Made by a program: the position numbers and the translations under genes | Shown: positions 28,433 to 37,371 of the stretch, one piece after another | Layout of the letters: every line of letters begins with the position of its first letter | How positions within the stretch are numbered: the stretch's first letter is position 1 | Source of the DNA: Bacteroidales bacterium UBA3844 | GTDB taxonomy: Bacteria > Bacteroidota > Bacteroidia > Bacteroidales > Paludibacteraceae | Assembly: GCA_002392915.1 (NCBI GenBank) | Contig: DGHQ01000024.1 | Span: 96,471 to 160,470, forward strand | Direction of reading: 5' to 3' | DNA: 64,000 bases | The notes under the pieces: model-generated | Database searches by the model: none | What the model saw: only the letters and a program-made list of their open reading frames with translations | Told to the model about the DNA's origin: nothing

Positions 28433-29296
28433 ATGGAAGATTCTAAAAAATATAAATACGCTTCTGCATTATGGAAAATCGGTATAGCCTTTTTTCTTAT
28501 TTCAATTCAATTTCTGACTCCTTTGATAGAGGTAGAAAGCACTGGTCATGTTGACAGTGATCCTTTTGTATTGACTTATTCATATATGTTTTTTGAGGGT
28601 GGATTCCGCTCCATTATCAACTCTGATTTTTTTGCCGTCCAATATATATTTGCGGCAGCATCTCTCCTTGCTCTTTTTGCTGTTTATCTTTGCAACAATC
28701 TTAGTTATATAAATCATAAGAGCCTGCTCATATTACCAATTCTTGCCATTTCGATAGGAATAGGCATCATCATTTATCTCTGCGATGAGCCGACATATAA
28801 ACTCCGCATCATTCCTCTCTATAATAAAAAGATAGTGAAAATAATATATTTGAGAATAAGCTGGATAGGCTATTGGAGTTGGATGGTCTCATTATTATGT
28901 ATACTGTCCAGCAACCTATTGCAATGTAGCATCAACTACGACATGGGAGAAACGTTGATAAAAGCGGAAAATGAAAAACTGACAAGAAATGAAAACTATT
29001 CTTTCTTTTCCAAAATGTTAGGAGGAACTCCGGACACGCTCCAAAAGATTTATATTTGTCTTATGGTTTTATCATTAATCCCGTGGTTTATTGTGACTTG
29101 CATGATTGTTTTAATACATTCTGAATATGGTTTTGATTACTATTTCAAAGACTGGATTACAATATTGTATCCGATAACCACTTTTTTACTGATGAAACTA
29201 ATGTTTAGGTTGTCTATACATTGGAGGAAGAGATGGATATTCTACTTAGTGCCACTTGTGGATATTGCATTAAAGGATATTTCACTTATTTTTTGA
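28433..29296 (+). CDS. Hypothetical multi-pass membrane protein (287 aa)
   Basis: No family recognised. About six hydrophobic segments: near 12-30, 66-86, 97-114, 142-162, 202-224 and 238-260. The C-terminal end has an amphipathic basic stretch (SIHWRKRW). No motifs for transport or catalysis are visible. Its own promoter lies directly upstream and it faces away from the esterase gene. Codon use and base composition are ordinary for the window. Could be an accessory membrane protein of unknown function. Confidence 0.65.
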   Translation: MEDSKKYKYASALWKIGIAFFLISIQFLTPLIEVESTGHVDSDPFVLTYSYMFFEGGFRSIINSDFFAVQYIFAAASLLALFAVYLCNNLSYINHKSLLILPILAISIGIGIIIYLCDEPTYKLRIIPLYNKKIVKIIYLRISWIGYWSWMVSLLCILSSNLLQCSINYDMGETLIKAENEKLTRNENYSFFSKMLGGTPDTLQKIYICLMVLSLIPWFIVTCMIVLIHSEYGFDYYFKDWITILYPITTFLLMKLMFRLSIHWRKRWIFYLVPLVDIALKDISLIF

Positions 29297-29466
29297 CCTG
29301 AATAAAAAGACTTTTCCTCTTTATCACTTACCATTTTCTACATTTTCACCGATTTTTTACAAACAGACATTTTTCCCACATACAATATGCATTTGTAACA
29401 TCGACTTAACATTACAATAAAACTATTTAACATTTGTTACCAAAGGCAAAATTACACTTGAAACTA

Positions 29467-29498
29467 TTTGATTTGTTTAAACCGAATTTATACGTTTG
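29467..29498 (+). promoter_or_regulatory. Promoter of the GH2 beta-galactosidase gene
   Basis: TTTG (29467-29470), 20-base spacer, TACGTTTG (29491-29498): a full match to the Bacteroidota consensus, 26 bases before the ATG at 29525. Confidence 0.65.
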
Positions 29499-29524
29499 CC
29501 TTGTCATATATTATTTAAACTACC

Positions 29525-32500
29525 ATGAAACACAACTACTCAAATGAAAAAAGGCATTGCGTAATGCGTTTTTTAGCCAAAGCGACTGTTGTCACCGCTT
29601 TGCTTACTCCATTTGGATTGGCAGCACAATCTTGGACCGAATGGGACGGCAATCCCAAAACCTTCACCGTCAACACGTTGAAGCCTCACGCAACGTCGAT
29701 GCCCTACTCCACTCTTGAGGAGGGAATCAAGGCAAACAGGAAATCGTCAGAATGGTACCAAACTCTTTCCGGCACATGGAAATTTTTCCACGTCGACAAG
29801 CCTTCTCAACGTAATGACAATTTTTTCAAAGTGGGATATGATGTCTCTGGTTGGGACGATATCAAAGTGCCTAGCTCATGGCAGCTTCTTGGCTACGACC
29901 ACCCTATCTACTCAAATGTAATCTATCCGTGGAGTGCCAGCGACTATATTTCCGCACCAGCCGCACCCAAAAATTTCAATCCAGTAGGCCACTATAAACG
30001 CACTTTCAATGTGCCTGCCAACTGGGATGGCAAACGAATACGCCTACATTTTGAAGGTGTTGAGTCTGCCTACTATGTGTGGGTGAACGGAAAATTTGTG
30101 GGATATAGCGAAAATTCTTTCACCGACCACGAATTTGACGTGACAGACAAACTAAACCTATCTGGCAACAACGAAATCGCTGTGCAAGTGTTCCGTTGGT
30201 GCGACGGCTCTTGGCTTGAAGACCAGGATTTCATCCGTCTTGCCGGAATAATGCGAGACGTCTACATCTATGCCACTCCAAAAACTCATATTCAAGATTT
30301 CCAAATCGACGCTACTCTTGCGTCAAACTATAAAGACGGAATTCTGAACACCACTGTCTGGGTTGACAATTTTGACAAAACCACAGAGTCGGCTCTTACA
30401 GTCGAGCTCGGTCTTTACGACAAGTCGGGCAAAGAGATATTTACTCCACAGAACAAAACAATCTCTTCCATCGAGCCAGACAAAGAGGCTTCCGTAAGCT
30501 TCCAAATTTCTGTGGACGCGCCTCGTCTTTGGTCGGCAGAGTCGCCAAACCTATATTCTGCGGTCATTTCATTGAAAGATGCAAATGGAAAGACGGTGCA
30601 GGTGGAGAGTGCGAAAATCGGATTCCGCAAAGTGGAGCTTAAAAAAGACTCCAAAGGCATCACACGTTTCTATGTCAACAACTCCCCTATCATCTTACGT
30701 GGAGTCAACCGTCATGAAATTGATCCAGATAATGGTCGTGTATTGTCTACCGAACTGATTTTCAACGACGTGGCATTGATGAAAAAATTTAACATCAACG
30801 CTTTGCGTACATCCCACTATCCTAACGATCCCCGCATCTACGACATCTGCGACAGCCTTGGAATATATGTGTTGGACGAGTGTAATGTGGAGTCGCATGG
30901 AGCTAACGACAAGCTTCCTAAGAGTGATGACAATTGGCGTCCTGCTTGTCTGGAACGTATGTCGTCGATGATTCAACGAGACAAAAACCATCCATGCGTG
31001 ATCATCTGGTCACTCGGAAACGAGGCCGGCTGGGGAAACGTATTCGCTTCTATGCGTGAGTATGCCCACCAAGCAGACAACACCCGTCCGGTGCACTACG
31101 AGGGCGACAACAATAATGCCGACGTGCAGAGCTGTATGTACTGTGATCCATGGGGAGTGTCGACTTACAACAATAACAACAAGCCATTCATGCTTTGCGA
31201 GTATGAACATGCAATGGGCAACAGCGTGGGTGAGATACAGAAATATGTGGATGCGTTTTATTCCAATCCTCGCACCTTCGGAGGTTTTATCTGGGATTTT
31301 ATTGACCAAGGATTAAGACGTGGAGACTCCGAATACTTCAACTATGGCGGTCTGTGGGGCGACAAGCCTAACGACGATAATTTCTGTGCTAACGGAATCG
31401 TTTTCCCCGACAGATCTTTGCAACCAGAAATTTGGGAAGTGAAACATGCATATCAGAACATCCTGGTGAAGGAGAAAGATGCAGCGTCTGGCAAGTTCAC
31501 AATCGAAAGCCGCTTTGACTTTACGAATATCAACGACATAGCGGAAGGATTCTGGAGTCTGAAAGAAGACGGAATTGAAATCGCAAGTGGAGCGATCGAC
31601 GCTTCATCAACAAATGTCAATCCACGCTCTACAAAAGAGTTCACTTTGGACTACAAGAAACCTAAATATGTAAAAGCTGGCTCTTCATACCAACTTGATT
31701 TTGATTTTCGTCTGAAAAATTCACAGCATTGGGCAAAAGCAGGACACAGCATTGCCCACGATCAAATCCGCTTAAATTTAGGAGAGGGATACTCTCCCAA
31801 AATCAACATTGCGTCTCTACCTAAGCAGACGACAACAGAGTCAGACGGAACTCTAAAAGTGACAGGCACCGACTTTTCAGTTGAAATCAACACAAAGAAC
31901 GGAATGATCACCAACTATTCAAGCGACGGCATCCAGCTCATCAAGAATGGTCCGGAGCCTAACTTCTGGCGCGCCACGACAGACAACGACAAAGGAAACA
32001 ACATGGGAAAACGTTGCAGCGAGTGGAGATACGCAGGAAGCAAACGAAAGGTGAACTCATCAAATGTGACAAAAGTGTCAGACCAAGAGACTCGCGTCGA
32101 CTTCAAGATCTCATTCCCAGAAGCAGGAAGTTCGGCAATGAATATGAGTTACACAATCTACGGAAGCGGAGACATCATCGTGGAATACACATTTAGTCCG
32201 GACGGAAGTATGGACGAGATTCCAAACATCGGCACGCTCATCACTGTGCCTGGCGGATTTGAAAGACTGACGTATCTTGGCCGTGGACCTCACGAAAACT
32301 ACTTCGGAAGAAACGCAAGTGCTTTTGAAGGACTATACAACACGCTCGTCGACTCCACCACTATTAAATATATGGAGATAAGCGAAACAGGTCAGCGTAC
32401 AAATGTACGTTGGGCAACGCTCACCAACTCAGTCGGAGTAGGATTGATGGTGGTCGGCTCACCATACATGGAGATGAATGCCCAGCATCACACACCTGAG

Positions 32501-33451
32501 GATTTGGAAAAGACTGTCTATCCATGGGATCTTGGCAACAACAAAGACATCACCCTTCGCGTCGACTTGCAGCAGCAAGGTCTTGGAGGTGTCAATTCAT
32601 GGGGAGCCAAACCACAAGGCGACCAGATGATTATGCCTAAGAAAGACTATAGCCACAAGTTCAGAATATGTCCGCTGAAAGGCAAGGTGGAAAACTTGTC
32701 GGAGATAGCAAAACTCGGCTTCAAGAATCTGACGACGAGCGACAAAGTGGTAGATTATCCAGAAATCAAGTTTGAAAAACCAGAGCAAAAACCTTACGAC
32801 GGAGTGATCGCTATTCCAGGCATATTGGAGGCAGAGAATTACGACGAAGGAGGTGCCGGGCTTGCATTCCAAGATGACGACGCTGCAAACCATGGTTCTG
32901 TTTATCGCAATGATGACGTGGATATCACCGAAGTAGACGGTGGAGGCTATGCCATCGGTTGGACATCAAAGGGAGAGTGGCTCGAATACACAATAGATGT
33001 GGCACACACAGAAACTTATGAACTGGAGTTGAGAGTGGCTTCAGGTTTGGAAGGGTCTGGATTCTCTCTCTTCATTGATGGCAAAGCGGTAACAGATAAA
33101 ATAGAAGTGCCACAGGGCAAAGATTGGGAGACATACCAGACAATCACAGCGTCGACAAGCGAGATCAACAAGGGCAAACACATTCTGAAAATATTAATCG
33201 AAGGGTCATACGTCAACATCGACTGGATAAGATTCAAGTCGACAACTCATACCGACGTTATTTCCATCTCAGATGACAACATTATACCGAATGGAAAATA
33301 CAAAATGTGTGATATTGTTGGCCGTCTATTAAGAAGGATAGAGATCACCGACGGACATATTCCTTCTGAGATTGACAGAGTATCCAACAAAGGAATATAT
33401 CTATTGATATCAGAAGAAACAGCAAAGACTTACAAGGTTAATGCCAAATAA
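29525..33451 (+). CDS. Exported GH2 beta-galactosidase with CBM6 and T9SS sorting tail (1308 aa)
   Basis: LacZ-type glycoside hydrolase acting outside the inner membrane. A signal peptide follows a short hydrophilic start (ATG 29525; alternative ATG 29564 giving MRFLAKATVV). Domains: sugar-binding jelly roll (about 95-260), Ig-like (about 265-365), TIM barrel (about 370-665) with acid/base Glu500 in LGNEAGWG and nucleophile Glu559 in LCEYEHAMGNS, linker, beta-sandwich small chain domain (about 780-1060), a CBM6 (about 1095-1238, ILEAENYDEGG..WLEYTIDV..WIRFKS) and a C-terminal type A sorting domain ending TYKVNAK. The CBM6 suggests a polymeric substrate such as galactan-decorated hemicellulose rather than lactose (inference). 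It has its own promoter and a strong terminator. Confidence 0.93.
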   Translation: MKHNYSNEKRHCVMRFLAKATVVTALLTPFGLAAQSWTEWDGNPKTFTVNTLKPHATSMPYSTLEEGIKANRKSSEWYQTLSGTWKFFHVDKPSQRNDNFFKVGYDVSGWDDIKVPSSWQLLGYDHPIYSNVIYPWSASDYISAPAAPKNFNPVGHYKRTFNVPANWDGKRIRLHFEGVESAYYVWVNGKFVGYSENSFTDHEFDVTDKLNLSGNNEIAVQVFRWCDGSWLEDQDFIRLAGIMRDVYIYATPKTHIQDFQIDATLASNYKDGILNTTVWVDNFDKTTESALTVELGLYDKSGKEIFTPQNKTISSIEPDKEASVSFQISVDAPRLWSAESPNLYSAVISLKDANGKTVQVESAKIGFRKVELKKDSKGITRFYVNNSPIILRGVNRHEIDPDNGRVLSTELIFNDVALMKKFNINALRTSHYPNDPRIYDICDSLGIYVLDECNVESHGANDKLPKSDDNWRPACLERMSSMIQRDKNHPCVIIWSLGNEAGWGNVFASMREYAHQADNTRPVHYEGDNNNADVQSCMYCDPWGVSTYNNNNKPFMLCEYEHAMGNSVGEIQKYVDAFYSNPRTFGGFIWDFIDQGLRRGDSEYFNYGGLWGDKPNDDNFCANGIVFPDRSLQPEIWEVKHAYQNILVKEKDAASGKFTIESRFDFTNINDIAEGFWSLKEDGIEIASGAIDASSTNVNPRSTKEFTLDYKKPKYVKAGSSYQLDFDFRLKNSQHWAKAGHSIAHDQIRLNLGEGYSPKINIASLPKQTTTESDGTLKVTGTDFSVEINTKNGMITNYSSDGIQLIKNGPEPNFWRATTDNDKGNNMGKRCSEWRYAGSKRKVNSSNVTKVSDQETRVDFKISFPEAGSSAMNMSYTIYGSGDIIVEYTFSPDGSMDEIPNIGTLITVPGGFERLTYLGRGPHENYFGRNASAFEGLYNTLVDSTTIKYMEISETGQRTNVRWATLTNSVGVGLMVVGSPYMEMNAQHHTPEDLEKTVYPWDLGNNKDITLRVDLQQQGLGGVNSWGAKPQGDQMIMPKKDYSHKFRICPLKGKVENLSEIAKLGFKNLTTSDKVVDYPEIKFEKPEQKPYDGVIAIPGILEAENYDEGGAGLAFQDDDAANHGSVYRNDDVDITEVDGGGYAIGWTSKGEWLEYTIDVAHTETYELELRVASGLEGSGFSLFIDGKAVTDKIEVPQGKDWETYQTITASTSEINKGKHILKILIEGSYVNIDWIRFKSTTHTDVISISDDNIIPNGKYKMCDIVGRLLRRIEITDGHIPSEIDRVSNKGIYLLISEETAKTYKVNAK

Positions 33452-33459
33452 GAAATAAA

Positions 33460-33495
33460 AAATGCGGAGTGCTAACAATTTAGCATTCCGCATTT
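33460..33495. terminator. Bidirectional terminator between the beta-galactosidase and barrel protein genes
   Basis: 16-bp stem (33460-33475 with 33480-33495, one G-T), 4-base loop, A/T runs on both sides; located between convergent genes. Confidence 0.8.
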
Positions 33496-33517
33496 ATAAT
33501 TTATAAATTCTAATTAA

Positions 33518-34225
33518 TTAGAACTTCCAACCAACACGAACTGATGGAGTGCAAATAGGGTTGATTTGAGTTGTATGAGACTTTGATTTGTCGTCCTTTG
33601 AATCATATTCCTTTCCTTCGTCATCTGTTCCAAATTTGTGAGATTGTGGAGTAACAATAAATCCTAGACCAACCTCAGCACCTACGTAAAGATCCTTTGC
33701 AACATAGAAATTGAAACCAGTTACTGCATTAGCACCGAAATTGCTAGTTCTTGTCTTATTCTCTCTCTCGTAAGTTGCACCGTCTACCTTAGAATAGCTA
33801 TAAGTGCATGATGAATTAAGACCAAATACTAGTTCAGCTCCTACGTATGGCTCAAGACGATCTGTTCCAGAGAAAGAGTAAACTATACCTGGCTTAATGT
33901 TAAATGCAGACTCAGTTACATGAGACTTGTTGTCTTCCTCATCCTTATTAGCAGACTTGTCTACATTAACACCAAAACCTAAACGAACCATCCATTCATC
34001 AGACAATGTAAAGTTGAAGTTTAGATTACCTCCATTCAAACCGAAACCACTACCTAAAGAAAGACCAGCCTCAGCACCAAATCTTTCAGATCCTGGCTTA
34101 AAGTTTTTAGCTGTTGAAACTGGAGCCTCCTCTACCTGAGTTTGTGGCTGTGCCTCAACCACCTCCTGTGCCGAGATAGTAGCAGCTGCACAAAGAGCTG
34201 CTGAAGCAAAAATAAGTTTTTTCAT
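33518..34225 (-). CDS. Outer membrane beta-barrel protein (porin-family type)
   Basis: Start chosen at 34225 (MKKLIFASAALCAAATISAQ, a clear signal peptide); an upstream in-frame ATG at 34267 overlaps the promoter. Mature protein about 215 residues rich in alternating strands (FGAEAGLSLGSGFG, NLNFNFTLSDEWMVRLGFGV, VGAEVGLGFIV) and closing with VRVGWKF, a typical terminal aromatic strand for barrel insertion. Belongs to the OmpX/OmpW-like eight-strand class (outer membrane beta-barrel domain). Function unknown; probably a structural or small-porin protein. Confidence 0.8.
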   Translation of the reverse strand: MKKLIFASAALCAAATISAQEVVEAQPQTQVEEAPVSTAKNFKPGSERFGAEAGLSLGSGFGLNGGNLNFNFTLSDEWMVRLGFGVNVDKSANKDEEDNKSHVTESAFNIKPGIVYSFSGTDRLEPYVGAELVFGLNSSCTYSYSKVDGATYERENKTRTSNFGANAVTGFNFYVAKDLYVGAEVGLGFIVTPQSHKFGTDDEGKEYDSKDDKSKSHTTQINPICTPSVRVGWKF

Positions 34226-34255
34226 GTTATTGCTTTTAAAACGTTTTAATCGATG

Positions 34256-34263
34256 CAAAACTA
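34256..34263 (-). promoter_or_regulatory. Promoter -7 element of the barrel protein gene
   Basis: Minus-strand TAGTTTTG with a TTG 19 bases further upstream. The sequence downstream (TTTTGCATCGATT) is shared with the pheA operon promoter. Confidence 0.5.
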
Positions 34264-34362
34264 ACAAATAAATGTTGTTTCACAACACTTATTGACATTC
34301 ATTTGTACATTTAGAACAGATTTTCTATATCATTTAGGTCAAATGACACTTTTTTATAAATA

Positions 34363-34818
34363 TCAAATCACCTCCAAAATCTGCTCTGCATGTTGTTTGG
34401 TCTTTATCTCTTTTGGAGTAAATATATGAGTGACAATGCCTTCCTCATTTACAAGAAATGTAGTTCGGAGAGTGCCGACACAAGTCTTTCCCATAAATTT
34501 CTTTTCTCCCCACGCGCCAAGAGCCTGAAGCAGAGTCGTATCTGTATCAGAGATAAGATTGAAATTCAAATCTTGCTTCTCAATGAATTTCTTATGCGAC
34601 GCTGCTGAATCCTTACTCACTCCGATAATTTCGTAACCTTTTGCTAACAATTCAGCCTTGTGGTCACGTAAAGAGCAGGCCTCTGCAGTACATCCGCTTG
34701 TGTTGTCTTTTGGATATGCATAGAGCACCAACTTCTTTCCTCGGAAATCTTCCGCCTTTATCTCATTGCCATCCTGATCCTTGCCAAGAATAGCAGGTAT
34801 TTTATCTCCTATATTCAT
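34363..34818 (-). CDS. bcp: Thiol peroxidase of the Bcp/PrxQ type
   Basis: Reduces hydroperoxides using thioredoxin; cytoplasmic. The 151-residue chain has the peroxiredoxin signature YPKDNTSGCTAEACSLRD, with the peroxidatic Cys in SGCTAEAC and the PrxQ-type resolving Cys five residues later, as in the alpha-helix-2 arrangement. It ends without extra domains, the normal length for the family. Follows the small 101-residue gene after 42 bases and may be cotranscribed with it and efp. Confidence 0.92.
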   Translation of the reverse strand: MNIGDKIPAILGKDQDGNEIKAEDFRGKKLVLYAYPKDNTSGCTAEACSLRDHKAELLAKGYEIIGVSKDSAASHKKFIEKQDLNFNLISDTDTTLLQALGAWGEKKFMGKTCVGTLRTTFLVNEEGIVTHIFTPKEIKTKQHAEQILEVI

Positions 34819-34860
34819 TATTATATTGTTTTTCGTCTTTCATCCTCCGTTTTCGTCTTA

Positions 34861-35166
34861 TTATTCCTCTATCGTTTCAATCAAGAAAGAGACGGGACGA
34901 AATCCATCATTGCATGAGATCATCGCCGACTTAGGATTCTTCATCCATCCACCGTAGAAATTCTCACCACCATGGGCAAGAGTCATTACGAACGGGGAAA
35001 TACTCTCCCATGCACTAAGGCAGAAACCTTCCGGTCTCTCCCATCCGTTTGCAATGAACACCTGTCCCTCGTTGAGGTCACAGGCATGCTCCAGCGGATT
35101 CTCATATTTCTCCATCAAATCCGTATAACATGCCTTACGGACGACTGTTATTTTAATTTTCTTCAT
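34861..35166 (-). CDS. TIGR04076 family small protein
   Basis: A 101-residue protein with the layout of the TIGR04076 family: KITVVRKACYTDL at the start, DLNEGQVFIA, PEGFCLSAWESISPFVMTLAHGG in the middle and SCNDGFRPVSFLIE at the end. Three conserved Cys (about 13, 49 and 84) may bind metal or form redox pairs; the function is not known. It lies between efp (83 bases upstream) and bcp (42 bases downstream), same strand. Confidence 0.75.
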   Translation of the reverse strand: MKKIKITVVRKACYTDLMEKYENPLEHACDLNEGQVFIANGWERPEGFCLSAWESISPFVMTLAHGGENFYGGWMKNPKSAMISCNDGFRPVSFLIETIEE

Positions 35167-35249
35167 ATCCTACATGTTTGCAAAACAAAATGGGCAACTT
35201 AGCAGGAAATGCCTCGTCGCCCAAAATAGAACAAACATTAAAATGTCTC

Positions 35250-35813
35250 TTATCTCTCTCGTCCCTGGTATGAACCGTCACGAGTGTCGATCTCAATGAT
35301 TGCACCCTCTTCGATGAACAAAGGAACACGTACCTCTGCACCTGTCTCAAGAGTAGCTGGCTTAAGAGTGTTAGTTGCTGTATCACCCTTGATACCTGGC
35401 TCTGTGTAAGTAACCTTAAGCTTAGTCTTAACTGGCATTTCACCGAAAAGAACGTTCTCTGTAGAAGCGTCAACAACAAGCTCCACAGTGTCACCCTCTT
35501 TCATATACTCAACACCTGTTACCAAATCTGGGCTCAATGGAATCTGCTCGAATGTCTCATTGTTCATGAAGATTAGATCCTCTCCCTCCTTGTAAAGGTA
35601 CTGGTGCTCGCGACGCTCAACGCGTACATCCTCCAACTTCTCACCGATGTCGAAACGACGCTCCAATACGCGGCCATCTGTTACACACTTTAGCTTAACA
35701 CGCATGATTGTATTACCCTTACCTGGCTTTACATGCTGGAAATCAATACAAAAATAAAGCTTGCCATCCAAACGAACGCAGCTTCCAATCTTGATATCTT
35801 GTGAATTAATCAT
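35250..35813 (-). CDS. efp: Translation elongation factor P
   Basis: Helps the ribosome through proline stretches. The 187-residue protein has three beta-barrel domains: KOW-like N-terminal domain with the loop KPGKGNTIMRVK carrying Lys32 at the tip where modification occurs in other bacteria, a central OB domain (about 65-125) and the C-terminal OB domain with GDTATNTLKPATLETGAEVRVPLF. The C-terminal sequence ends IDTRDGSYQGRER. No epmA/epmB-type modification gene is in the window. It has a divergent promoter region shared with tyrS. Confidence 0.95.
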   Translation of the reverse strand: MINSQDIKIGSCVRLDGKLYFCIDFQHVKPGKGNTIMRVKLKCVTDGRVLERRFDIGEKLEDVRVERREHQYLYKEGEDLIFMNNETFEQIPLSPDLVTGVEYMKEGDTVELVVDASTENVLFGEMPVKTKLKVTYTEPGIKGDTATNTLKPATLETGAEVRVPLFIEEGAIIEIDTRDGSYQGRER

Positions 35814-35846
35814 AAGAAATATTAGTTACGTTTTATTTTTCTGACC

Positions 35847-35855
35847 GCAAATTTA
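35847..35855 (-). promoter_or_regulatory. Promoter -7 element of efp
   Basis: Minus-strand TAAATTTGC, 34 bases before the efp ATG. Confidence 0.5.
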
Positions 35856-35897
35856 GTTTAATTACGCGATATTCAACTAATATTCCTTAAAAAATAT

Positions 35898-35905
35898 TAT
35901 TTTTG
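35898..35905 (+). promoter_or_regulatory. Promoter -7 element of tyrS
   Basis: TATTTTTG followed by C; about 55 bases before the tyrS ATG. Only 42 bases separate it from the opposing efp element. Confidence 0.5.
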
Positions 35906-35911
35906 CGTGCA

Positions 35912-35949
35912 CTTTTATAAGAATATAGAACTTTTATAAGAATATAGAA
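35912..35949 (+). repeat. Perfect 19-bp tandem duplication in the tyrS leader
   Basis: CTTTTATAAGAATATAGAA occurs twice head-to-tail (35912-35930, 35931-35949), between the promoter and the tyrS ATG at 35960, so it lies in the untranslated leader. Confidence 0.9.
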
Positions 35950-35959
35950 AAATAATTAT

Positions 35960-37255
35960 ATGAATTTCGTTGAAGAACTAAGATGGCGCGGCATGATTCA
36001 GGACATGACGCCGGGCACAGAAGAACAGTTGAAAAAAGAGGTCACAACTGCATACTTGGGTATCGACCCTACTGCTGACTCACTACATATCGGTCACCTA
36101 GTTGGTGTGATGATGCTTCGTCATTTCCAACGTTCCGGACACAAACCGCTTGCTCTTATCGGTGGTGCGACAGGTATGATCGGCGACCCTTCTGGAAAAT
36201 CTCAGGAGCGTGTGCTTATCGACGAGGCTATGCTTCGCCACAATCAGGAGTGCATCAAGGCTCAACTTTCCAAATTTTTGGATTTCGACAGCGATGCTCC
36301 AAACAAGGCTGAATTAGTCAACAACTATGACTGGATGAAAAACTTCACTTTCCTTGATTTCATCCGCAACATCGGTAAGCTTATCACCGTCAACTATATG
36401 ATGAGCAAGGATTCTGTAAAACGTCGTTTCACAGGTGAGAACGGAGCCGACGGTATGTCGTTCACAGAATTCTCTTACCAGCTTCTTCAGGGTTATGACT
36501 TCGTCTACTTGAATGAGACTAAAAACTGCAAGCTGCAGCTTGGTGGAGCCGACCAATGGGGTAATATCACTACCGGAACAGAGATGATCCGTAAGATCAG
36601 CGGTGCTGAGGCATACGCTCTAACTTGCCCTCTAATCACTAAGGCTGACGGAAAGAAATTCGGAAAAACTGAATCTGGCAACGTTTGGCTTGACAGAAAA
36701 CGTACTTCACCATATAAATTCTACCAGTTCTGGCTAAACGTTTCTGACGACGATGCTGAAAAGTATATCAAGATTTTCACATCTCTTTCAAAAGAGGAGA
36801 TTGAAGGATTGGTGAAAGAGCAGGCTGAGGCACCTCACTTGCGTCCACTTCAAAAGAAACTTGCTGAAGAACTTACTGTAATGGTTCACTCCCGTGAGGA
36901 TTACGAAGCTGCTGTTGAGGCATCTAACATCTTGTTTGGAAACGCTACAGCAGACTCTTTGAAGAAACTTGACGAGGAGACTTTGCTTTCTGTATTCGAG
37001 GGCGTTCCTCAGTTTGAGGTAGCAAAGAGCGAAATTGAAGCTGGCATAGCAGCAGCAGATTTGCTTACAGACAAAGCAAAAGTGTTCGCATCCAAAGGAG
37101 AAATGAGAAAGATGGTTCAAGGTGGTGGTGTTGCAATCAATAAAGAGAAATTGGCGTCATACGATGCCGTAATCAACGCTGATTCCCTTCTTAACGGCAA
37201 ATACATTCTTGCTCAGCGCGGAAAGAAAAACTACTTCTTGATCGTAGCGAAATAA
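35960..37255 (+). CDS. tyrS: Tyrosyl-tRNA synthetase
   Basis: Charges tRNA-Tyr. The 431-residue class I enzyme has the HIGH signature in DSLHIGHLVG, GGATGMIGDPSGK, the tyrosine-binding GYDF and QLGGADQWGN, the KMSKS equivalent KFGKTESGN (normal for bacterial TyrS) and a C-terminal S4 RNA-binding domain (about 365-425). The length is typical. Leader of about 48 bases contains a tandem 19-bp duplication. A terminator follows directly. Confidence 0.97.
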   Translation: MNFVEELRWRGMIQDMTPGTEEQLKKEVTTAYLGIDPTADSLHIGHLVGVMMLRHFQRSGHKPLALIGGATGMIGDPSGKSQERVLIDEAMLRHNQECIKAQLSKFLDFDSDAPNKAELVNNYDWMKNFTFLDFIRNIGKLITVNYMMSKDSVKRRFTGENGADGMSFTEFSYQLLQGYDFVYLNETKNCKLQLGGADQWGNITTGTEMIRKISGAEAYALTCPLITKADGKKFGKTESGNVWLDRKRTSPYKFYQFWLNVSDDDAEKYIKIFTSLSKEEIEGLVKEQAEAPHLRPLQKKLAEELTVMVHSREDYEAAVEASNILFGNATADSLKKLDEETLLSVFEGVPQFEVAKSEIEAGIAAADLLTDKAKVFASKGEMRKMVQGGGVAINKEKLASYDAVINADSLLNGKYILAQRGKKNYFLIVAK

Positions 37256-37279
37256 TTGAATAAAAAATAGATTTTGAAG

Positions 37280-37308
37280 GAGACGGTGCATGCATCGTCT
37301 CTTTTTTT
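37280..37308 (+). terminator. Terminator of tyrS
   Basis: GAGACG (37280-37285) pairs with CGTCTC (37296-37301) around a self-complementary GTGCATGCAT loop, followed by a run of seven T. Confidence 0.8.
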
Positions 37309-37340
37309 GCATCAAACATTTCTCATTCATCATTTTTACA

Positions 37341-37348
37341 TATCTTTG
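37341..37348 (+). promoter_or_regulatory. Promoter -7 element of rfbB
   Basis: TATCTTTG followed by CA, 24 bases before the ATG at 37372. A start at the in-frame TTG (37363) would leave almost no leader, so the ATG is preferred. Confidence 0.55.
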
Positions 37349-37371
37349 CAAAAATTATACACTTGAATAGT

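Noticed and set aside
36656..36682. TyrS with KFGKT in place of KMSKS
   Set aside because: This is the ordinary form of the motif in bacterial tyrosyl-tRNA synthetases.
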